From an uncultured Desulfobacterales bacterium (GTDB lineage: Bacteria; Desulfobacterota; Desulfobacteria; Desulfobacterales; G020354645): 18,442 nt of DNA. A program made the translations under genes and the position numbers. The stretch spans positions 1 through 18,442 of the forward strand of contig CAMYNZ010000020.1 of NCBI GenBank assembly GCA_947259865.1, given 5' to 3'. The notes below the pieces were generated by a model. It did no database searches. It was not told the DNA's origin and was given only the letters and a program-made list of their open reading frames with translations. Shown here one piece after another: positions 14,903-18,442 of the stretch (position 1 is its first letter; each line of letters starts with the position of its first letter).

Positions 14903-15985
14903 TTAAACCTCGGTAAAGTCAGCGGGCGGTGCGGTCAGCAAGGGTCTGAATTTTGCCTTTTCATTGGATTTCATATAAGCTTCATCGGCACTTATCCACC
15001 CTTTGTTATACAGGTCCATAATGGCATCATCCATCAACTGCATGCCGTATTTTCGGCCCGTTTGAATCATTGACGGAATCTGATGGGTTTTGGCCTCCCG
15101 GACAAGGTTTCTTACCGCCGGATTGGCAATCAGTATTTCCAGGGCCACGCAGCGAGCTTTTTTGTCGACCCGTTTGAACAAAACCTGGGCAATAATTGCT
15201 CTGAGCCCATCTGCCAGTGTCGAGCGAATCTGAGGCTGTTCGCTGGCCGGAAAAACTTCAATAATCCGATCAACCGTTTTCCAGGCACTGGATGTGTGTA
15301 GGGTTGCAAAGACAAGGTGACCGGTGGAAGCCGCTTCAATAGCAAGTGATATGGTTTCGAGGTCTCTCATCTCTCCGACAAGTATGATGTCCGGGTCTTC
15401 ACGCAGTGCACCGCGCAACGCGGCCGAAAAAGTCTTTGTATGAATGCCGATTTCACGGTGATTGACGATACAACCTTGACTCTGATGGACAAATTCGATG
15501 GGGTCTTCAACGGTGATGATATGATCTTTACGTGCTCGATTGGCCACATCAATGATGGCCGCCAGGGTGGTTGATTTACCACAACCCGTGGGACCTGTTA
15601 CCAGTACCAATCCTCTGGGCAGCGTAGCCAGTTTGGAAACTACGGCGGGAATACCGAGTTGATCACACGTCATGATTGTGCTCGGAATTTCACGGAAAAC
15701 AGCGCCGATACCATTTCGTTGCATAAAGAAATTTGCACGATAGCGCGCCAGCCCTGGAATCTCATAACCGAAATCAACATCACCGGTTTCTTCAAACGTT
15801 TTGATTTTTTCTTCCGGCGATATTTCGTAAAGCATCGCGCGCAAATCGTCGTTGTCCAGTACTTTATACTTTATTCTTTCGATATCACCACGTATCCTGA
15901 GAGCGGGTGGCTGCCCGGCAGTCAAATGAAGGTCAGAGGCACCCTGTTCATTCATCAGTTTAAAGAACGCATCTATCTTTGCCAT
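14903..15985 (-). CDS. pilT: Type IV pilus retraction ATPase PilT
   Basis: This is the ATPase that depolymerises the pilus and drives twitching. The 360-residue product begins with the SDLHLTAG motif at 17-24 typical of PilT. It carries Walker A GPTGCGKST at 131-139, Asp box ITVEDPIEF at 157-165, Walker B IILVGEMRD at 200-208, His box HLVFATLH at 223-230, LADGLRAIIAQ at 257-267 and the PilT-specific motif AVRNLVRE at 290-297, a close match to AIRNLIRE. All catalytic residues are kept and the length is normal. A GGGAGT site precedes the ATG. It follows divIVA after 30 bases and is followed by a PilU-like paralogue, so the operon carries both retraction-type motors. Confidence 0.95.
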   Translation of the reverse strand: MAKIDAFFKLMNEQGASDLHLTAGQPPALRIRGDIERIKYKVLDNDDLRAMLYEISPEEKIKTFEETGDVDFGYEIPGLARYRANFFMQRNGIGAVFREIPSTIMTCDQLGIPAVVSKLATLPRGLVLVTGPTGCGKSTTLAAIIDVANRARKDHIITVEDPIEFVHQSQGCIVNHREIGIHTKTFSAALRGALREDPDIILVGEMRDLETISLAIEAASTGHLVFATLHTSSAWKTVDRIIEVFPASEQPQIRSTLADGLRAIIAQVLFKRVDKKARCVALEILIANPAVRNLVREAKTHQIPSMIQTGRKYGMQLMDDAIMDLYNKGWISADEAYMKSNEKAKFRPLLTAPPADFTEV

Positions 15986-16015
15986 GTAATACTCCCGCTA
16001 AAATAACGCATCGCT

Positions 16016-16519
16016 TTATTTAGATTTCTGCAGCAGTTTCAATTTGGAATCTTCTTCGTCCATCGCACGCATCCCTTCCTTACCCATCTCGAGTAGTTTG
16101 GTATGCGCCTCAATTATGGCGCCGATCTGGACTTCGATCTGCATCCGCTGCCGTTTGAGCTCCGCAATATCTTCATGCAACTGGGCCAGCCGGTTGTGCG
16201 CTTTATTGAGGATTTTTTCTGCTTTTACTTCAGCCTCGGCAATGATTAATTCAGAAGATTTTTGAGCATTTTCTTTCATCTGTTCCAGGACTCTCTGGGA
16301 ATTGAGCAACGCCCGTTTAAATGTCTCTTCGCGTTTCTTGTAGCCCTGGCTTTCATTTCCAAGCCTGCGGATTTCCTCCTGAAGTTTTTCACTTTCCTTT
16401 AACAGAGATTCAAAACCATCCGCAATTTGTTCAAGGAATAAATCAACCTCCTGAGGGTCGAAACCTCTGAATCTGATTTTAAACTTCTGCTGCTGAATAT
16501 CAAGGGGTGTGATCTTCAT
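16016..16519 (-). CDS. DivIVA-domain protein
   Basis: This is a coiled-coil protein of the DivIVA/GpsB family, which binds negatively curved membrane and recruits partners to poles or division sites. The 167-residue protein has the N-terminal membrane-targeting domain ITPLDIQQQKF...RGFDPQEVDLFL at 3-29, matching the family pattern, then an almost continuous coiled coil (about 35-150) rich in Glu, Lys and Leu. The C-terminus is short and basic. A GGGAGG-like site lies about 9 bases before the ATG. It follows yggT after 24 bases and precedes pilT by 30. YggT-DivIVA adjacency is well known, while the direct link to pilT suggests polar positioning of pili; that is inference. Confidence 0.92.
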   Translation of the reverse strand: MKITPLDIQQQKFKIRFRGFDPQEVDLFLEQIADGFESLLKESEKLQEEIRRLGNESQGYKKREETFKRALLNSQRVLEQMKENAQKSSELIIAEAEVKAEKILNKAHNRLAQLHEDIAELKRQRMQIEVQIGAIIEAHTKLLEMGKEGMRAMDEEDSKLKLLQKSK

Positions 16520-16543
16520 TATACTTTGCCTCCCTTAAAAAAT

Positions 16544-16843
16544 TTACATCAAAGAATCAGAAAATCTCAATAAGCTTTTAACAACAAAGTCTCGCAGAAA
16601 ATACACGGCCAAAATAACAATAATCGGCGAAAAATCTATTCCGCCGAAATTGATCGGTAATTTGGTGCGAATCTTATAGAGAACCGGTTCGGTAACATTA
16701 TGAATAAATCTGACAATCGGATTATACGGGTCGGGATTTACCCATGAGAGTATGGCTCGCGCGATAACGATCCACATGAAAGCGAGCAAATCAAAATTTA
16801 AAACATTGGCAACCGCCATTAGAAAGTAACCAGCAACATACAT
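16544..16843 (-). CDS. yggT: YggT family membrane protein
   Basis: The 99-residue integral membrane protein has two predicted hydrophobic segments, about 6-32 and 70-92. Between them lie the family-typical stretch ARAILSWVNPDPYNPIVRFI (28-47) and VTEPVLYKIRTKLP (50-63), the conserved S-W-x-x-P-D/N and T-E-P blocks of YggT. Exact biochemical role is unknown; family members affect osmotic tolerance, division or membrane organisation in various bacteria. It is the first gene of the minus-strand operon with divIVA, pilT and the PilU-like gene. No strong ribosome site is seen. A TTGACT at 16952-16947 could be the -35 box of its promoter, but the matching -10 is poor. Confidence 0.9.
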   Translation of the reverse strand: MYVAGYFLMAVANVLNFDLLAFMWIVIARAILSWVNPDPYNPIVRFIHNVTEPVLYKIRTKLPINFGGIDFSPIIVILAVYFLRDFVVKSLLRFSDSLM

Positions 16844-17339
16844 AAAAACCGAGGCCTCAACTTTATCGGGGTGTATCTTCAGAAAGCAAGGGAATGCAGC
16901 AGAAACTGGGTTCTTATGGTTTTCTGTTAAATATAAAGCAGCCCGAAGTCAAGATTATTCCTTCAAAGCTTTTTACAGATCCGATTTTTAAAAAAAATAT
17001 ATGGTTCGCCAGCCCTGTCCATCGTATATGCTATTCAATATGAGACCTTTATTTATAACATATATGACTGATATTGTCCAAATTAAACTGATATTTGTTA
17101 AGTGAATTACTCGCCTAACAAACCGGAGATAAAGAATAACAATAGGGTGGAAGGGCCGCCGTGTGCGCTCTTTCAGCAGGTTGGGATTTTCGGCTGAACC
17201 CGATTGCCGGCTTCGAAAGCCGGCAAATCAACAGTGGGTGGTACCGACGTCCACAGACATCCATTTGCGATGCATAGAACCGTGCCGGTGGAATTTGGGC
17301 AATAGAGAGCGATTGTTTGGCTGAAGCAAAAAAGTCATA
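16844..17339. other. Gene-free spacer between proC and yggT
   Basis: Across these 496 bases I find no open frame with protein character on either strand. The left part (about 16900-17110) is AT-rich and may contain the yggT promoter. The right part (about 17140-17300) is GC-richer and has a perfect 10-base inverted repeat at 17204-17226. It does not resemble families A, B or C and is not a known RNA to me. In many bacteria proC and yggT are directly adjacent, so the size of the gap is notable. Confidence 0.6.
17204..17226. repeat. Perfect inverted repeat, possible RNA hairpin
   Basis: TTGCCGGCTT (17204-17213), loop CGA and AAGCCGGCAA (17217-17226) form a strong 10-base stem. It lies about 115 bases beyond the proC stop codon. 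There is no T-run on either strand, so it is not a standard terminator. Confidence 0.7.
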
Positions 17340-18206
17340 TCAAAATTTAGCCCCACCGATTTTTTCATTATTCGAAAAATTTTTTATCATGATTTCCCCC
17401 AATTCTTTTGAACGTATGGTCGCCGCTTCCACGGCATTAATGAGGGTTGTCCTGAGGCCACCCTTTTCAAGGGTGTGCAAACCGGCGATAGCGGTTCCGC
17501 CGGGTGAGGTGACCATATCCTTCAATTGACCGGGGTGGGCTTTGGTTTCCTGCAACATCTTTGCAGCCCCCAAAACCGTCTGAATAGAGAGCAAAAGAGC
17601 ATCCTGTCTCGAAAGCCCCACTTTGACACCGGCATCTGCCAGGGCATCGACAATCAGGAAAATATAAGCTGGACCGCTGCCGCTCAGACCGGTAACGGCA
17701 TCCATGAGGTCGTTTTCTTTTAGAAATATGCTTTTGCCGACCGAGTTAAAAATCGACATGGCCAGCTTAATGTAATCTTCGTGGGCATGTTCCCCGGCCG
17801 CAATGGCTGCGGCGCCTTCTTTGACCGAAGCAGCCACATTGGGCATCACGCGGATGAGCCGCAAATCCTTGTTGAGACAGGATTCGATGGCGGCCAACGG
17901 TACCCCGGCGGCAATGGAAATAATAAGCTTGGACATGTCGAGGGTCTCAGACGTTTCCCTGAGCACAGGTGCCATGATTTGCGGCTTGACAGCATATACG
18001 ATAACATCTGATGCAGCCGCCACTTCCACATTATTCGTGGTGGTACCAATGCCGTAAGTTTTTTTGAGGGAGTCGAGCTTCTCCTCTCTGACGTCCGAGC
18101 AGATGATATTTTCAGCAGGTGCCGATCCTGAGCCAATCAGTCCGCTGATGAGTGCTTCACCCATATTTCCGGATCCAATTAGTCCGATTTTTTTGTTGTT
18201 TAGCAT
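17340..18206 (-). CDS. proC: Pyrroline-5-carboxylate reductase ProC
   Basis: This enzyme catalyses the last step of proline synthesis, reducing pyrroline-5-carboxylate with NAD(P)H. The chosen ATG gives 288 residues; an in-frame TTG at 18227 would add seven, but AAAGGAG at 18223-18217 sits ideally before the ATG and the Rossmann strand begins right after it. Domains: the nucleotide-binding IGLIGSGNMGEAL at the start, VYAVKPQ and an IRVMPN block in the Rossmann domain, then the helical dimer domain with the family signature running from GLSGSGPAY to DMVTSPGGT. All active-site parts are present. It is transcribed toward yggT but separated by 496 bases. Its upstream DNA is family C repeat copy 3, starting 29 bases before the ATG. 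Confidence 0.96.
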   Translation of the reverse strand: MLNNKKIGLIGSGNMGEALISGLIGSGSAPAENIICSDVREEKLDSLKKTYGIGTTTNNVEVAAASDVIVYAVKPQIMAPVLRETSETLDMSKLIISIAAGVPLAAIESCLNKDLRLIRVMPNVAASVKEGAAAIAAGEHAHEDYIKLAMSIFNSVGKSIFLKENDLMDAVTGLSGSGPAYIFLIVDALADAGVKVGLSRQDALLLSIQTVLGAAKMLQETKAHPGQLKDMVTSPGGTAIAGLHTLEKGGLRTTLINAVEAATIRSKELGEIMIKNFSNNEKIGGAKF

Positions 18207-18234
18207 GGGGTTGTTGCTCCTTTGCAAAAGTGTT

Positions 18235-18442
18235 TAGAAGTGATTTGAAAACCCCATTTTATCCGCCTCGGGTGGGCTAAGGCCTAATAGCTGCGTTGTC
18301 CCACGGCTTGAAATGCTCACATGCTAGAGGGTTAAGCCCGTTGGCCCGTTATCCGGTAGAAAAATAAAAACAGATAGCATTCCGTTTTGAACGGGCTAAA
18401 CCGGCTCAACTGGCAAACCGGCTAACCTAAAACCACGCCTTG
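18235..18442 (+). repeat. Long composite repeat (family C, copy 3), cut by the window end
   Basis: TAGAAGTGATTTGAAAACCC starts a left module shared with copy 1 almost base for base. TTGAAATGCT, then the tandem arm GGTTAAGCCCGTTGGCCCGT, an AT-rich spacer, and the inverted arm AACGGGCTAAACCGGCTCAA follow. It ends ACGCCTTG as in copy 1 (GCGCCTTG). Copy 1 continues about 20 bases further, so this copy probably extends past 18442. Any proC promoter must lie within or beyond it. Confidence 0.85.

Noticed and set aside
18207..18227. TTG start at 18227 for proC
   Set aside because: A Shine-Dalgarno at 18223-18217 lies inside this extension and points to the ATG at 18206.
18235..18442. Promoter for proC inside family C copy 3 (TTCAAG, 17 bases, TATTAG on the minus strand)
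   Set aside because: The -35 box matches poorly and the words belong to the repeat consensus; not strong enough to call.

Overview
The window reads as chromosomal core DNA of a Gram-negative, type IV pilus-bearing bacterium, most likely a Desulfobacterota (former Deltaproteobacteria) lineage related to Desulfobacterales. That placement is inference. It rests on protein character, on the mix of Gram-negative-type genes with a large Bacillus-like SRP RNA, and on intergenic DNA packed with short tandem and palindromic repeats. All recognisable genes are housekeeping or cell-biology genes. I see no phage, transposase, CRISPR array, toxin-antitoxin pair or defence cassette.

Layout. (1) 188-1839 (+): an ABC transporter ATPase overlapping a beta-phosphoglucomutase-like HAD phosphatase, flanked on both sides by heptameric GGTTCAG-type arrays with inverted arms. 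(2) 2136-2927 (-): a type IIB HAD hydrolase, followed by about 650 bases of repeats (2928-3575; I see nothing recognisable in 3029-3124). (3) 3576-6216 (-): grpE-dnaK with a strong terminator. (4) 6217-6977: a spacer holding a large-type SRP RNA on the minus strand with a well-placed promoter, plus a three-hairpin repeat. (5) 6978-12369 (+): tilS, ftsH, folP and coaX. (6) 12370-12707: a repeat-rich junction between convergent genes. (7) 12708-16843 (-): a 64-residue hypothetical gene, then, read in the transcribed direction, the probable operon yggT-divIVA-pilT-pilU-like-zinc ribbon/degenerate receiver. (8) 16844-17339: a 496-base spacer with no gene, then proC (-), with another long repeat upstream of it.

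How the genes fit together. GrpE and DnaK are co-chaperone and Hsp70; FtsH is the membrane quality-control protease; SRP RNA serves membrane targeting. TilS, FolP and CoaX supply modified tRNA-Ile, folate and CoA. The minus-strand operon couples a polar scaffold (DivIVA), a membrane protein (YggT), two pilus-retraction-type ATPases and a receiver-like protein lacking its phosphoacceptor. This suggests a polarity and twitching-motility module, though the last link is inference.

The most notable content is non-coding. Three dispersed repeat families occur in 18 kb; two of them (A and C) share a tandem array / spacer / inverted tandem array design. There is also an SRP RNA with an apparent Alu domain. 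I did not find a convincing new biological system. The best candidates for follow-up are the repeat families and the zinc ribbon/pseudo-receiver protein in the pilus operon.
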